Positions 22,001 to 35,548 of a DNA stretch of 64,000 bases are shown in pieces. The translations under genes and the position numbers were made by a program. The DNA lies in the NCBI GenBank assembly GCA_914767715.1, contig OU612072.1, positions 3,722,001 to 3,786,000 on the forward strand, in the 5' to 3' direction. Source of the DNA: Membranipora membranacea (Eukaryota > Bryozoa > Gymnolaemata > Cheilostomatida > Membraniporidae). The notes beneath the pieces are model-generated. The model was not told the DNA's origin and did no database searches. It saw nothing but the letters and a program-made list of their open reading frames with translations. The stretch's first letter is position 1, and each line of letters starts with the position of its first letter.

Positions 22001-25000
22001 TCAGCTGTTAGTTATGCATATGCAGATGACACTATGTTTCTGAGTCATGATAGAGATGTTGATGAGTTAAAATACAATACTAATTTAGACCTAGAGTTAA
22101 TTCATAGATGCTGTGTTACAAATCGAGTGGTTTTAAATATGAAGAAGTCACATTTCCTTTTGTATAATGTGCAAGACCGTGTTCGCGACTCCTTTCCCTT
22201 GACTTGTGGTGGGGCGGGGGTACTTTGTAGGAGAGAGACAAGATTGTTGGGCTTTGAGATCAATGATAAGTTGACTTGGGAAAAACATGTCGCATTCATT
22301 TGTAAAAAGGTGAAAAAATCTATCACATTGCTTCATTTGTGTAGGTGGTATCTCAACACCCAAATGTCATCGATATTTTATTATCAGTTCATTTTTTGTC
22401 ATCTAATTTATGGCATTCATATTTATCATAATCTGTCTCCAAAGTATGTTACAAATGATTTGTTTCTATTACAAAAGAGGGCATTCAGATTAATAGCTAA
22501 TGTGCAAAATATTCCCAAACATTTGATTCCAACAAACATTTTGTCTAGTACCCTTCATTTATTGCCTTTACCATTTCTAAGTACATATTTCACTGCTTTA
22601 ACTGGATATCGAATGTTTCATAGAACATGTCCATCTTTTTTTATGGAACGCTTCAGGGAATATCACTGAGTCAATCTAAGAGATCTGTTTAAATTATACC
22701 CTCCAACCAATAATCTTTTGGACAATATTATAGCGTCCTGTTATAACAACTTACCTTCAATTTTGCGAGCCATTACGGCAGTCAGATTATTCAAAATTCA
22801 TTCTTCCAAACATTATTTCTCACAGATAACATGATAATAGTCTTCCTGTCAATCTACTATTAATGTTTTTTTTTTCTTTTTCTTTTCATGGCTAATATTG
22901 TAAAACATTCTTGAGAATGAAAATTATGCCAATAAAGTATTAAAATAACCCAAAAAAACCATCTTATTATTATTAAGCGTTCCACCTATTGGGTATGTAA
23001 AGGTTCTTATTTTGAAAATGAATATTAGTGAAACCTTGTTTCTCCCACACACATTACATTTATATAAATTACTATTAAATTCACATCAGCTAAACAAAAC
23101 TAGTACTTTTCAACTCACTAGGGAAATGTTTTCTCTGGCGGCAGTACGTTTGAACTGATGGACATCAAGCCATAACCATCATAGACAAGTGTTACAGAAG
23201 CAAGATGTGTTAATGTGTGCTCCTGCAGATCTTATGATGTACCCCATATTTATGACCACAGTATTCTTCAAGATTAAGTCAAGTCTGATATACTTCTACT
23301 GCTCTTACTCTGCTGGCAGTGTATTCCATTGTCAGTCACAGATCGACCAAACTCCCTTTAACTATGGGTTGGCTGAAAGTACTAGAAGAATACCATTACC
23401 AGCTAACCAGACAGAGTTTGAGCCAGCCTTGTCACGTAGCTAACCAGAGAGAGTTTGAGCCAGCCTTGTCACGCACCTAATTTTTTGTTTTGGTAGCCGC
23501 GTGATAAGGCTAAGCTTGAGCTCCTTGGCTAGCTACAGTATAGTCATAGTCAATCCTGAATCGACATTCAGGCATAACATAATACACAGTACTTACCTGA
23601 TATTGGCCAGTTATCCTTCCTATTTACACGATGACTTCTCAGGCACTGTGTCATGATACTCAAAAGTGTGTTTATTGGTTCTAGAAGCAGAAAAAAACAT
23701 GAATTTGAGCGCTCCATTTTCCTCCTGATTAGCAAAGGATTAGTCCTCTCTCTTCACATGATCAGGTAACGCTCATATTGATGGAGAAAAAATCATATAA
23801 CGCATGGGTTGTTACAATGAAAACTTTGAGAGGTATGAAAATAAGGCAAATAATTCATCACAAGTGTCAAAACATGATGAAGCTAGTCCTGACCATGATA
23901 CACAGCTAAAAGTCATGGCAGGCTCAAAATGGTAAGGATATGAGTACAAAGCGGTCAGAACACCCCTCACCCTACAGGAAACCCTTAGTTTTGCAACTTC
24001 AAACCTTGAATCACTGTCAGCATGATAGGACACTGGAATTTTTACTTACTAATTGCACGTTTATGAAGCTCCAACATGATATCTAACTTCACACCTGGAA
24101 GTTTTACATCAGCCTGCAAAAATGAATCAATGCTATCAACACAAATGTTGCAGTAAACAAGCAAAAGAATGCCATTCACAATATGGTTAGTTTGTATGTC
24201 AGTGAGTTTCACACAGAGTTCTGGAATTCCGTTGAGCTGGGGATTTACATGGGATGTGAAGAATATTGATGTAGAGTGAACATTTCGGTGTAAAAGCCCG
24301 AAGCCCCAGTGTGAAAATTCATCACTATGATCTCATGACAATGATAGTCAAGTACTCTTTGGGCCTGATCATGTTAGAATAGTGTGGGGAGAGAGAGACT
24401 ACCAGCATAAACATTCAACTTCACAACTTCAACATGTTAGTCCAATCTGACCTTAGGGGGTTTTACAATAGTTTATTGATTCAGTTCAATTAGGTTTAAA
24501 TCATTGCCTTTAGAAACTTCCGCAGCACAAGAGCAGTGGCTGAACATGACATCCAACATACCCTCATACAAACACAAATGTATCTGTATTGTTACATGTA
24601 ACGGTTACATTTGTGAATTGTGATTGTAATGCTGATCAGGTATGACCCAATTTGCCTGAACTTGTAGTTGTAATGTTTCATATGACATTAGGTCTCTCTA
24701 TGTGTATCATGAGGTCTCTGGTATATGTGAGCTCACCTGGACAGCTGTCAGCCCGTCACAGGTACCTGCCATCTTAAAATCAACATCCCCGGCATAGTCC
24801 TCAAGTCCCTGTTTGTAGAATATATAACAGGCATCAATATCGGATTATAGAAGCAATAGATATCTGTACATAGATGATACAAAAAATAAACGCACACATA
24901 TATATGAACATATAAACAGATATATATCTCATTTTTCACTACCAGCATTAGCCATTTGGGGAGGATTTGAAACAGGAACTGCGTAAAACACCTAGCTTGT

Positions 25001-28000
25001 TTTGACAAGCTCTATTGTCGAGGGGGATCTCTAGGGCCTCGTTGATTTTAATATCAGTTGACGGGTATTTGGTTTCAATAAAATGCACTCGACAAAAAGT
25101 CTGGGCTGCTGAAATGAAGTTATGAGATTAAAAAGGTATACTTTGTGAAACTTAAAAATTATTATATGTCCCAAACAGATTCAGCAAGAAATGAATTGAA
25201 CTACACTATTTCATATAAAACCATAAACCAAAACTGCCCAAGCACTTTTGAATATATTATTATCTGTAGATATTTTACCATGATATCAGTAAGGAGGGCG
25301 TACTCAGCGCCACCCGCTACATCAGTGTTCTGTTTGGTGACTAGACCCATGGCTACACCTGCAGCAGGACGGCTTATTGGTACTCCAGCATCCATCAGGG
25401 CTAAACTCCCCGCACAGATAGAGGCCATTGAGGTAGAGCCTAAAATTTAAATAGCAGACAATATGTTCATCTTGAACTTAATATATAGTATATTAAATCA
25501 ACGTTGTTAATCATGGTGTTCAGGTGGTGGATTTCGGGTATCAAACTCATAGTTGCATATATAGACAGACTAAGGTTGGATCGCTTGAATCTTATCTCTC
25601 TGTTACAGTTTAATAACCATTATCTTGTTCGATGGTGAGACATCAATTAATTAAATTAACTGGAGTATTGTACTATCATTAGGCATTCCGATCACCGTTT
25701 ATTCTACTATTTTAATTGTTTTAGTTCTCAACTGTAAAACCAGATTTATATAAATTGATTTATGAGCAACATAGGGGACAACACCCCTCGTCGCTTATAG
25801 TGACACACGAGCTCTCTTCGCTGTAATATACACATGACGGTGACACATACCTGCAGACTCAAGTACCTCAGCTGACACTCTCGTAGTGAACGGGAAGTCC
25901 TCAGGTATGACAGGCCTCAATCCTTTCTCTGCTAGAGCACCTGTTCAAAATATTTATAAAGCGATAAACAAGTGAGTCACACAAATACTGAGAGGGCTAT
26001 TCCTTTTGATCTGTGAGGAAAGATCATGTAGATAAGTATTTATTGGGGAGGTGAACTACGAGTTTATTGCCGAGACTCGAAGGTGGGAAAACATACGAGA
26101 AAGAAACCCCGTTTGAGGGATTTCAATTTCGGTACATTACGGAGAGCAGATTAGGGTCATCTTATAGTTCTCTTTGTGGTAGAAATTGGTTAAGGGTGAG
26201 CATATTGAGTCATGGTCATAGAACATATGGTACCGCTGTAACTGTGAATGAAAGCCAGCCGGGGGAGGGGGGGGGGACATTGCGTATGCCACCCTTTGTA
26301 ATATACAGTTTCTAGCTATGTGAACCTAAGCACTCAAACCAATGCAAAACTACACGGTCTATACATCGGATGCAGAAAGTTGGAATAGTAAGCAGCTGTC
26401 AAGCTGTTAAGAGGGATCTAATATTACATACATACCATGACCAATCTCTCGTCGATTTATTCCTCCTCCTGTGCCAATATCACCTGTCGCATACTGAGGA
26501 AACTGCAAAAAACAATAAAGTGTACTCTGTGAGGTTAACTATAAGGTTAGGTCAGGTTAGCATTACATTATCAAACGGGTAGGGATTAATATAGCTGTTG
26601 AATGAATATAGATATCATGTATATATATATATATATATACATATATTTAGGAAGGAATGGATGAGCAAGATGAAAAATAATGTCTAACTTTTACCGGCAG
26701 CTGAGATTAAACAGGGTTGTTATGCTGTGCACATCATATGTTATGTTACACTGTGGGCAGAAAAATTATAATAGGATGCATGATCCGATTGAGTGTAATA
26801 ATATCACTCATATCAAACCACTGATCTACCACAAAAGCATTCTTGGTAAGGAAATTTCAACAGCTTAAAATTTTCTCTAACTAATTAACTGCAGTCTAAA
26901 GCCTGCAAATAAAAGGCTAATGCGTTACAATTCAGTGCATAAAGTCTATCCAGGCCATCGTTAGATGCAGTTTGATTATCAGCCTGCACACAATTTATAA
27001 AAAAAACAACATTCAAATGCCTGGATACACTTTAAACCAATCACAGCCAAGGGAAACATTCTGTGGGAATTCCAAGGCGGAATTCCCGGAATAATTTTCT
27101 CTCCGATCATGGATTAAGTTATGCATAAGACGCTTTACACAGTTGTACTCTTAAGTGCAAGCTTATCACATCGGACAAGATCTGTCTCAGGGGAAGTCAT
27201 CTTATTTACACTAATTGAGGTGAGTGAAGTAATAGTAATTCATCCATCTGCAATACAAGGAATGATATTTTTTAAAGATTCCCTGAATAATATCTGATCG
27301 TTGCTAAGCATCAGTATAGCATCATCATTGTGATATGTAGCTATAGACACACAAAACATCATAAGAGAGCTTAGTCCAAAATATGAGCACTAGCAAGTCG
27401 GGATTTTTCTTTTGTTCAAGTGATTTGAAGTACAGAACAAGTCCAAATACAGACATATGTATATAAGTAGGTTCCATGACTCTAAAACTTCTGTCGTTGT
27501 TGCAGGATGCCGGTGATATCACCAACTGAAGTCTATGATTGGGACAGCACATCTGGTGAGAGGTCGTCTACCACGAGTGATGTCAGGCAGGATAACTTTG
27601 AAATCAATCTCACAGTCTTGACATCACAGGCAGTGACTGTGGATACAGCAGTTGGTGAAGATATCGGTGATCAAGATGACGAGTATTATGATACTGAGGG
27701 GGCACCTGACACAACAGAGAGAACGGCACCAGCACCAGGATACCAACAACAGCTGCAAGTTGAGGATTTTCTGCCCAACCCAACACAGGAGGAAATGAAT
27801 GACATTATGATGGACTTGAAGTGTTCTTTTGTTTCTTGCCTAGCCGCTGCATTCTTAGGTCTGCATTATGGTAATGATCTGTTTAAGTCTTGTCTGCCCT
27901 GTCTCCCAGGGTTACTGTGGCTTCTGCTCAGTCCAGTCAACACCTTTCATGTTCTGATAAGGAGTGCGTCAAGGAAGACTGCCATTCCGTTTCTGATTGC

Positions 28001-31000
28001 ATGCTATTTATTTTACATGCGTTCAATCACCGACACACCCGAACACTATATATACATTCCAACAAGTCATGTCTCAGTGGCAGCCTTTGTGCATCAAATG
28101 CTCAGTCTGACCATAAAAATCCATGGCATTGTCCGATTCCAGGAGTTATTCAGTACTATGCTTCGATATCATGTTGGAAAAACAAACTACTTGTGGGCAA
28201 AATTATGGTTCACATATGGATTCTTGGCTATTGTTTGGTCATGTTACAAATGTGCTGATAACTTTACCTCTGTGCAAGTGGAGGGTGAGTGGGTATTTTT
28301 GTACGATCAACTCATGCAAGGGGCTTTCGATAACGTCCGACGCTTTTGTGCAATAGCCTTGGCACTCTGTATGATAAGTGAAGGTATCACTGTGAGCAAA
28401 TATTTGGATTTCAACGGGCAAGATACAGCTACAACCCGACTACGCAGGGTTCGGAAATACTGTGAACATGTTTTCTTTGGTGGGTGTAAAGTGATACCCT
28501 TGCAAGAGCGATACTTTTTGATTATTCCAAATATATGGTTTTGATATGATCGAAAGCTATTTTATGTGCATTATCTACACTCTATTTACGTGATGTATGA
28601 TCGTATGCTACGGGATCTCGTTTTGAGACGATACACCGATACAAATGATAGTATTTAAAACTTAAATGATGTAGATATATACCTATAGATATATAAATAT
28701 ACATCAATATCCCTATATATATACTTTATTTCCACACAAACAGCCTAAATTTGCATGGGATACCAAATGTTTGACTTGTAGTGCTTTGATGTGCCGAATC
28801 AGAGATACAATTTGATGTACAACGCTTTTCACCCCTATCATGTTGGCAATAAATCTTTAGCTTTATTATCATCAAAAAGCTATTGCGAACACTAGCTATT
28901 CTATGTGAGTGAGAATTTGCAGTTTTTCAACCCAAAAGTGAAAAAATCCAGGATGGCACCAATTTGAGTCTAAACCTCCTATTCAGTATCATTGTACCTG
29001 CAGGCTAGACATGTGACATAGTTATCTCTGCAGCACAGCAAAGCTAGCGCTGATTTCCATGAAGAAAGGCAATTCCAAGAGTACAATGTTTACAAGATAG
29101 CAAAGCCAGTGATCCGGGTTTCAATCGTATATCAAATTTGGGTACTCAGTCTAGGTGAATTGATTCAGGCCCTACGCTGCAGGGGCAGACCTATAACTCA
29201 TTAGTTCCTACATGCGCAGAGTGATCCAATACAGTGCCTGGTCAACTAATGATATGAGATCTAACGAGTGCAGATAACTCATCGGGAGTCACCTCCCTTT
29301 ACAGAGTATTATTAATCACATGAAAACAAACCAGTTTTTATCGAGTTGAGTGTCATTAAAATAAGGCAATCCTGGCAGACTTCTTAATACGTTCACAAAT
29401 TTTCCCTTCATCCCTAATAAAGAAATATAAAACTTACCTCATAGTGCAACATGAAGTTCTTCTCTGGCCTCCCGCTAAAATACAAGATAAACCGGATAAC
29501 ATCATCAGGGAGGAGATAAACCAGGTAACTGTATCAGGGGAGAGAATAAATTGTATGAAGGAAGTGAACTTACAATGAATACCCGACTTATGTACACATG
29601 AGCATTAATTCATCAGGCATGCACTCAAATTGAATGAAAGATGTTATATTTCCTCATTATAGCCTACATCACTGTAGCCTGGTTTGACTAGAGTTGTTAA
29701 CACAGCTCATATTTACTGGTACTAGAAGTTGTAGGTATACACATGAGAAGATAATGGATTGTCACCCAGACGTGTTCTTACACTAGTATCTCAGCGACAG
29801 GATCAGTCTGACTCATAGAAGCGATACTGTCCAGTGTCACAGAGGCCATGACCTGTGACTGACCTCTCTGGAATAGTGCTGACCCGTGTAACGGCTTATG
29901 TATATCTACCTCACAGGATACACTCCTCAGCTCATTAAAACTTCTACCGTCTGGTCTACAAACAAGAAATTAATTTTGTTTAAGCTATAGTTGCAAATTT
30001 TTTCTCAACTTTTCTCAACAACTAAGGTTATCCCCCTCTTTATTGCTCTATACCATATTAAAAAAATAAAAGGAGACAACCTTAGTGGTTGGATCAATCC
30101 TATACCAACAAAACTTTCTAATACCAAGTGGTTTTTGTTGCAGCAGGTATGAACACAGTTACCAATCATGATTTTTGTATTTTGCCTTTAGCACTAACTG
30201 ATCATATTTTTAGCCTATGAACTTTGAGTGCATCAATATAAGGGATGGATATATCAGAGTCAGGGAAACCGTATCATCTCTCGTTAACATGAACTATAAT
30301 CTCTCTCTCTCTTATTGTGTTGTGTAAACGGATATAACTTCCTCCAGGTGTTTGAGATAAAACATTATAAGGGTGTCCTGGAAAACAATGTGATGGCTGA
30401 CTGATAACATCATCGGTTATATATCATGTATTTACATAAGAGACCTGCTGATAAGATGTTGCTTTTGATAAATTATCACCCATATTGACTGATGTATACC
30501 AAAGTTCATTAGGTGCATTATTTTGTAAATTGAGAGCCCAAGGTTACCTGATGTTGATCCTTTTAAGAAGCAGAGTAGCCAATATTTGAACTCTCAAAAA
30601 TTGACCACAGAATATTAAAACAATGAGATTCTCCACATATTAAATAATCATTCAGAGGGAAGACAACTCAAAATTATCCGAGAAAATAATAGAAAGAAAT
30701 CATTTCCTATCATAATTTATAAACACATAGCAATCTAAAATGTTCACAACACTACCTCAAAAGCTGGTATTGCACCAAAGCATTAGAATCTGAATTGAGC
30801 ACTGTCATTAATTGTCAATGTTAGAGAAATCGTCAATGAGAAGTGAATTAGTTTATTACTAATTAGTATTAATTCGGTCTAAGCCGGGATAATTCTCCCT
30901 AGTCTAAGACCCTGAAGACATCTCACGAGCTATTAGTATAAAAAAAACACACACACAATGCCATAGAATGCAAATGTCCTAAATGATGAAACTCCAAGAC

Positions 31001-34000
31001 AATTATTTTTTTCCTTTTCAACATGCACACCCATGAACTTCATGTTACTTAGATTTAAAAGTGTCTCACATTTTTAAATTCTTCTTTGAGTTCAATTTTT
31101 CATTGCTTTCATTTATCAATTGATAAGAATAGGGACCAGTTTTCTCAGTTAAAAAAACTATCATTTGGGACATTAGCGTTCTAAACAAGTGAAATCAAGG
31201 TGAAGCAAAGGTGAGTCACACCTTTGCTCCATATATTTCTCTTCATCACATGACCTACCTGCGCCCTCTTGTCAGTATTAGCTCTCTAATGACGTTTTTA
31301 CTCAGATCATCAAAGTATTGTGTCACTTCCTGTCTGGAGAGAGAGGAGAATTCCTCACACGCTGCTCGTACAGCGTTAGACTTGATGGCGTCTCTAGCAT
31401 TATCTCTCGAGTGTTTATCATGTGTACTATTGGTGTAGACAGCTATCAAAAACTCCTTGTAGTTGCTAAAACGGCAATAATGTTATAGCTATGTAAGTCC
31501 TATATTATATAAGTCACATATTATATATACTATTATAATGATGACATATATTTTAACTCTAAAGACTTGTATATGATGCAGAAGGTAAGAGTAGTAAATC
31601 AAGTTCAAGTCCAGTGCTTTCAGGGCCAAGTTTGTTGTTGATTGAAACTTATGTGGAAAATCTAAGTTCCGGTGCATCAGTAGATGAGGACATGCGGGAT
31701 TCGGGATAGAAGTGTGTCATTGGTGGTTATTGAAACTTAATTGAAACTCTAGGCTCTTGGGCATCAGGGGATGACAGCATATTGTATAAGGGATAGAATC
31801 AAAGATTAACGGGTTACTCCTTCATAGAAATGTCGCATTAGTGTCCTGAGCACAATATGGATCACACAGTATCTATAAAAATGAATCGATAAAAATCACA
31901 TGGTACCACAACTCAAAAATTCAGTCATATAATTGAGCTCAGGAAGAACACCAATGCAGAATATCTTATAAAGAGTATATTAACAATATCATAACAAGGG
32001 CCAATGCATCATTTTAATTAATAGATGGGTCAAACTCTTACCTGATGAGCCATTTCTTCAGAGCCACATTCTCTTCAGGTACTGTAACTGGTACTTTATT
32101 AGGCCCCACCCTCTCCCGCAGCTTTTTAATCACCTTACTAACTTTCGCTGCCTGATGTGCTCCAAACTCTAAAGCTGAGCGGAACTGTGAGTGCGGCAGT
32201 TCAAGAGCTGAGCCTTCTAACATGACTGGAAATAAATGTTAACAATATAACAAACTTTTTCTTCGATTGTCGTGAGTTGTCTACCCTCTGAATGATTATA
32301 TCAATGAGTTGACAACTCCTATTATTGTACATCTTGCCCGGTCAAGTTTGCCTTTGAAAGATTCTCCAGTAACAATTTCTAATAATTTCTCTTGTGTCAT
32401 TCAGATAAAACAATAATAGGACAATTCCAAACCAAGTGAACTTCATTTTACACATAAGCTTCCACTACAGCGCAAATCTTGAGTCAACACGTCTGCCAAA
32501 CACCTAGTTGTTATTTTAATGGTAGAAACTTTATCAGCTCCAAGAATTTCTCAAAAACATTGACATACATTATAACATTCTCACCGATATCACTGTTGCA
32601 GTCGGCTGTTACTATCAGGTCTAGTTTACTTTTAGCCATACTGGGTCTGTCAGGGTTAAGTATGGGTTTATCATTGAGCCATCCTACTCTGACGGCCCCC
32701 ACGGGACCATTCCATGGAATGTTTGATACTGATAAGGCAGCAGACGCTAATAATAACAAGAGAGATTAATAAAATTATTTATCTGCATAATACGAGTATA
32801 ATATTGAAAGTGTAGCACAATAACTATTGGGTCACATGATTGAATCCCTGTTGTGTTGTTAAGGGAGTTTCATCCTATATAATACTATTCATGTTCATTA
32901 TTCATTATGGTTTTTGCCCGAGTTGAAACTAAATGTTATGATCTCTGACACTCTCAGTCATCAAAATTGTAGTATGATCCTTAGGCTTATTGTGTGTATG
33001 TGACCACCTTGTGGCTCTGCTATATATTTGCCTTTTGACGAATCGAGAAAGCAACTGGTCCAACTTAAAGTTCTAAATATACAGTTGTGTAACTTCCCAC
33101 ACACATACCTGCATTAATAGCTAACACATCAGGCTGGTGTACTCTGTCAAAAGCTACAAGACTACACGATACCTGTGTCTCCGCGTGGAATCCTTCTGGG
33201 AATAGGGGCCTCAAACTTCTATCTATAACAAATATATCATATATATATATATATATATATATGTGTATAAGTAGTCCAACAGAACTGATTTGATGATGAG
33301 GCTTCATGCAGTATGTCAAGATAAAACACTCACTGAGCAAACTTGTGTAGGGTGAGATGAAGCTTTGCCACTGCACTATGGATATCATGATATTCAACAG
33401 ACAGAGTACATTACAAATAGATGCCACAATGATTTTGTTTCATTCAAGGTATTTTTGAAATGGTGAGATTAAAAACAGCTGTTCTCACTCAGGTGATGGA
33501 TTAAACAGCAGTGGTTGTTTCGAATCCCATTGGGTTACAAATTATTGATTGATTTAGGCCCAAGAACCCTATCCTTTCGTTTCCCTATAAACAGGATTTC
33601 AGTTGCTTAGAAATCATAATACATTGTAATTTAATTCAAATAAATTATAAGTTAGCAGGGAAGCATCCATAATTCTCCTCTTCATAAGTCATAGGGATAG
33701 ACACATATGTGGATTCTTACCTATTTTTCTAGAGGTAAGTATTTCAGTATTAGACTGTGATATCTCTCTACGGAGGAAGTTTGTGGGTATTCGGCCAGTG
33801 GCGGCAGCTTTCTGCCGATAGTTTACAGTCAGAGGGAGAAAAGATCCATCAGTGGGCTGATTAAAAGGCTCACCGACCACTGTGACCAGCACAGAAGTGT
33901 CACCATTCTGTACAGCAGCAAGGAATCAATAACATGAGATATTTATCACATACCAAAGGTTAACAATCAAAGCTAAAGTCAAGCTCGTAACCAACATAAA

Positions 34001-34324
34001 CTTTACATATCAATAGATACATCTGATGGACAAAAATTAAATATTGCCACATGTTTTACTATATATATAAATAGTAGCTTACACAATGCCTTGTCGTTGT
34101 CGATTAATAGCACACAGTGATGTGGAGAAGCCAACTTATTGGGGGTATGAATTAGGCCAAAACAATAGTTGTCTCATTTTACTGCAGAACACATTATTTA
34201 TACAGAAAACATACATGTGCGGAAAAGCTCATCAGCAGACCCTACATATAAACATAAACATACCTTAGCAACTGCACTTCCATTGGCCAGCCTGGCGAGT
34301 TTTCCAACATCAATGGATCCTTGG
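19073..34324 (-). CDS. PNPT1: Polyribonucleotide nucleotidyltransferase 1 (polynucleotide phosphorylase)
   Basis: A phosphorolytic 3'-5' exoribonuclease, mitochondrial in animals. Eighteen exons resolve with matching phases: 34324-34264, 33907-33721, 33222-33109, 32746-32585, 32225-32042, 31465-31259, 29955-29782, 29472-29438, 26502-26436, 25940-25851, 25439-25279, 24808-24737, 24113-24050, 23680-23597, 21612-21422, 20858-20721, 20061-19944 and 19266-19073, about 767 codons. Order: first RNase PH core ([17 protein letters not shown]), helical linker, second core ([40 protein letters not shown]) with the catalytic motif [13 protein letters not shown] in exon 12, KH domain ([11 protein letters not shown], exon 15), then S1 domain (exons 16-17) and an Asn/Ser-rich tail. 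The targeting-peptide exon upstream of 34324 is not resolved. Introns hold a nested gene (27507-28544) and a LINE fragment. Confidence 0.95.
21690..22950 (+). mobile_element. 5'-truncated LINE fragment with reverse transcriptase, in a PNPT1 intron
   Basis: The open frame 21713-22669 (318 residues) starts inside the reverse transcriptase palm at [13 protein letters not shown], continues with [12 protein letters not shown] and the catalytic YADD, and ends with the C-terminal region. A T-rich stretch and AATAAA near 22930 mark the 3' end. The 5' half of the element (endonuclease, fingers) is missing, so this copy cannot move by itself. The long undisturbed frame means it is younger than the LINE at 11460-13960, and its sequence is clearly of another lineage. 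It is antisense to PNPT1, between exons 15 and 14. Confidence 0.85.
23401..23474. repeat. 37-bp direct repeat, two copies
   Basis: AGCTAACCAGACAGAGTTTG begins the first copy and AGCTAACCAGAGAGAGTTTG the second; both end GCCAGCCTTGTCACG. It lies in a PNPT1 intron about 120 bases downstream of exon 14. Confidence 0.9.
26612..26645. repeat. (AT)n microsatellite
   Basis: An uninterrupted AT dinucleotide run in a PNPT1 intron; similar runs occur at 33229-33262 and, as a longer AT palindrome, near 63475-63535. Confidence 0.9.
27065..27092. promoter_or_regulatory. Inverted kappaB-like pair overlapping a STAT-like palindrome
   Basis: GGGAATTCC (27065-27073) and GGAATTCCC (27079-27087) are inverted around AAGGC, and TTCCCGGAA (27083-27091) overlaps the second. 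The first two fit NF-kappaB half-site rules and the third fits the STAT GAS form TTC-N3-GAA. A likely non-coding exon ends at 27219 (GAG/GTGAGT) and the coding exon of paralogue 3 begins at 27506. Function is inferred. Confidence 0.45.
27507..28544 (+). CDS. Multipass membrane protein, paralogue 3, nested antisense in PNPT1
   Basis: A single coding exon of 345 residues starting [12 protein letters not shown], with an acceptor (GTTGTTGCAG) two bases before the ATG. A polar acidic N-terminus of about 95 residues precedes [20 protein letters not shown], which is shared with paralogue 2 (DFLPNPTPEEKVDILIDLKC). Hydrophobic segments lie near 106-121, 128-144, 157-171, 236-250 and 290-305. The conserved block at 195-235 contains [18 protein letters not shown] and ends WAKLW. 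The gene lies wholly within the PNPT1 intron between exons 8 and 9, on the opposite strand. It lacks the N-terminal 34-residue repeats of paralogue 2. Function unknown. Confidence 0.75.
   Translation: MPVISPTEVYDWDSTSGERSSTTSDVRQDNFEINLTVLTSQAVTVDTAVGEDIGDQDDEYYDTEGAPDTTERTAPAPGYQQQLQVEDFLPNPTQEEMNDIMMDLKCSFVSCLAAAFLGLHYGNDLFKSCLPCLPGLLWLLLSPVNTFHVLIRSASRKTAIPFLIACYLFYMRSITDTPEHYIYIPTSHVSVAAFVHQMLSLTIKIHGIVRFQELFSTMLRYHVGKTNYLWAKLWFTYGFLAIVWSCYKCADNFTSVQVEGEWVFLYDQLMQGAFDNVRRFCAIALALCMISEGITVSKYLDFNGQDTATTRLRRVRKYCEHVFFGGCKVIPLQERYFLIIPNIWF
33475..33560 (+). repeat. tRNA-like SINE remnant
   Basis: GCAGTGGTTGTTTCGAATCCCATTGGG contains a good Pol III B-box (TTCGAATCCC). The patch resembles the SINE-like sequence near 50440-50530. 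The upstream A-box is degraded. Confidence 0.3.
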
Positions 34325-35548
34325 CTATCAAAGAGGATTAGAAATTATTTATGCAAAGTTAATATTCATTGTGACATTTGCAGTCTATCTTTGCTGTAAA
34401 TGAGTTGTAATATACTACTCCAATAACGATGGGACCGCTTCCATAAATGGTGACGATAACACATCGCCATGCCATCGCATGATGTACGTATGGACTACAG
34501 AGCATGATAAGTATTTGGGTTGCATTTTCCCGATAGGTATTTTGCTACACATGCAGAGGATTTCAAGGTATTATGTATTATGTGTGCAATTCTGTTGGGA
34601 AATATGTATGTGGTCAGGCAGCTTAGTTAGGCGGGTACTTCAGCCCCTTGACTCAAAAGACTGATCACAGAGTCTAACCAGGGAGAATTCTTCCTGGTCT
34701 AACAAGAGGAGATATTTCTCCATAGTAATAGTGAGTGAGTTAGTATAAATTTTTTGGTACATCATCAGGGAGAACATCTACGGATGGTGTTGAATGAATG
34801 CAAATCAGATTGTACTTATAACAACCATATCTATGTATATGATATTAGTTATATTTAATTACTATTAGGAAGGGAAGGACCACCAGACCAGACTCAGAGT
34901 GAAATAAATACAATAAAAACTCACTATGGTATGATTATCTGTATTGGAGGCCCATGGCTCCAACCACTCTTGCCTCTGATACTTTGAACTCTTACTGTGT
35001 ATTTCATAAGGCCACATGTTGTAGTTCCACAGTGGTAAATGAGGTGTTTGGTTGGTATCATCTGCAATGCTGCAAAATTCATATTTCATTTATTCATGCC
35101 TTTTAACCGGAAACACAGCTGGTTTTTCTGTCTGGAGATAGCATGGGTTCTAATAACCAGTAATGGATAAAAAGAGATGTCCGCAATGTGAATTTTCAGA
35201 ATCTCCGTCTAAAATGATCTCTTTTTAAAATAAAGATTTGCAGATATTCGTAAAACTACTTTCAAATGTTTTCCAGATCTTGTAGAGCTCATAGCATTCC
35301 TTGGAGCTTTGTAAACAAATAAAATTTTGACTAAGTGAAAAGTTTTACTAAACAGGTATATTCAAATAGCTTGTAGGAGTACATCAGTTAATATAACATA
35401 TATAAGAAACCAGTAGTGTTATACATTGTTTTATTATTACTGCGGTCAGGAAATTCTCTACTTGACTGTGGTCCTGAGATTCTACATCATACATAAGCAC
35501 ATTTTATATTTTTCTAATAATACCGTTTATTTCTTCACAGCATTGATT

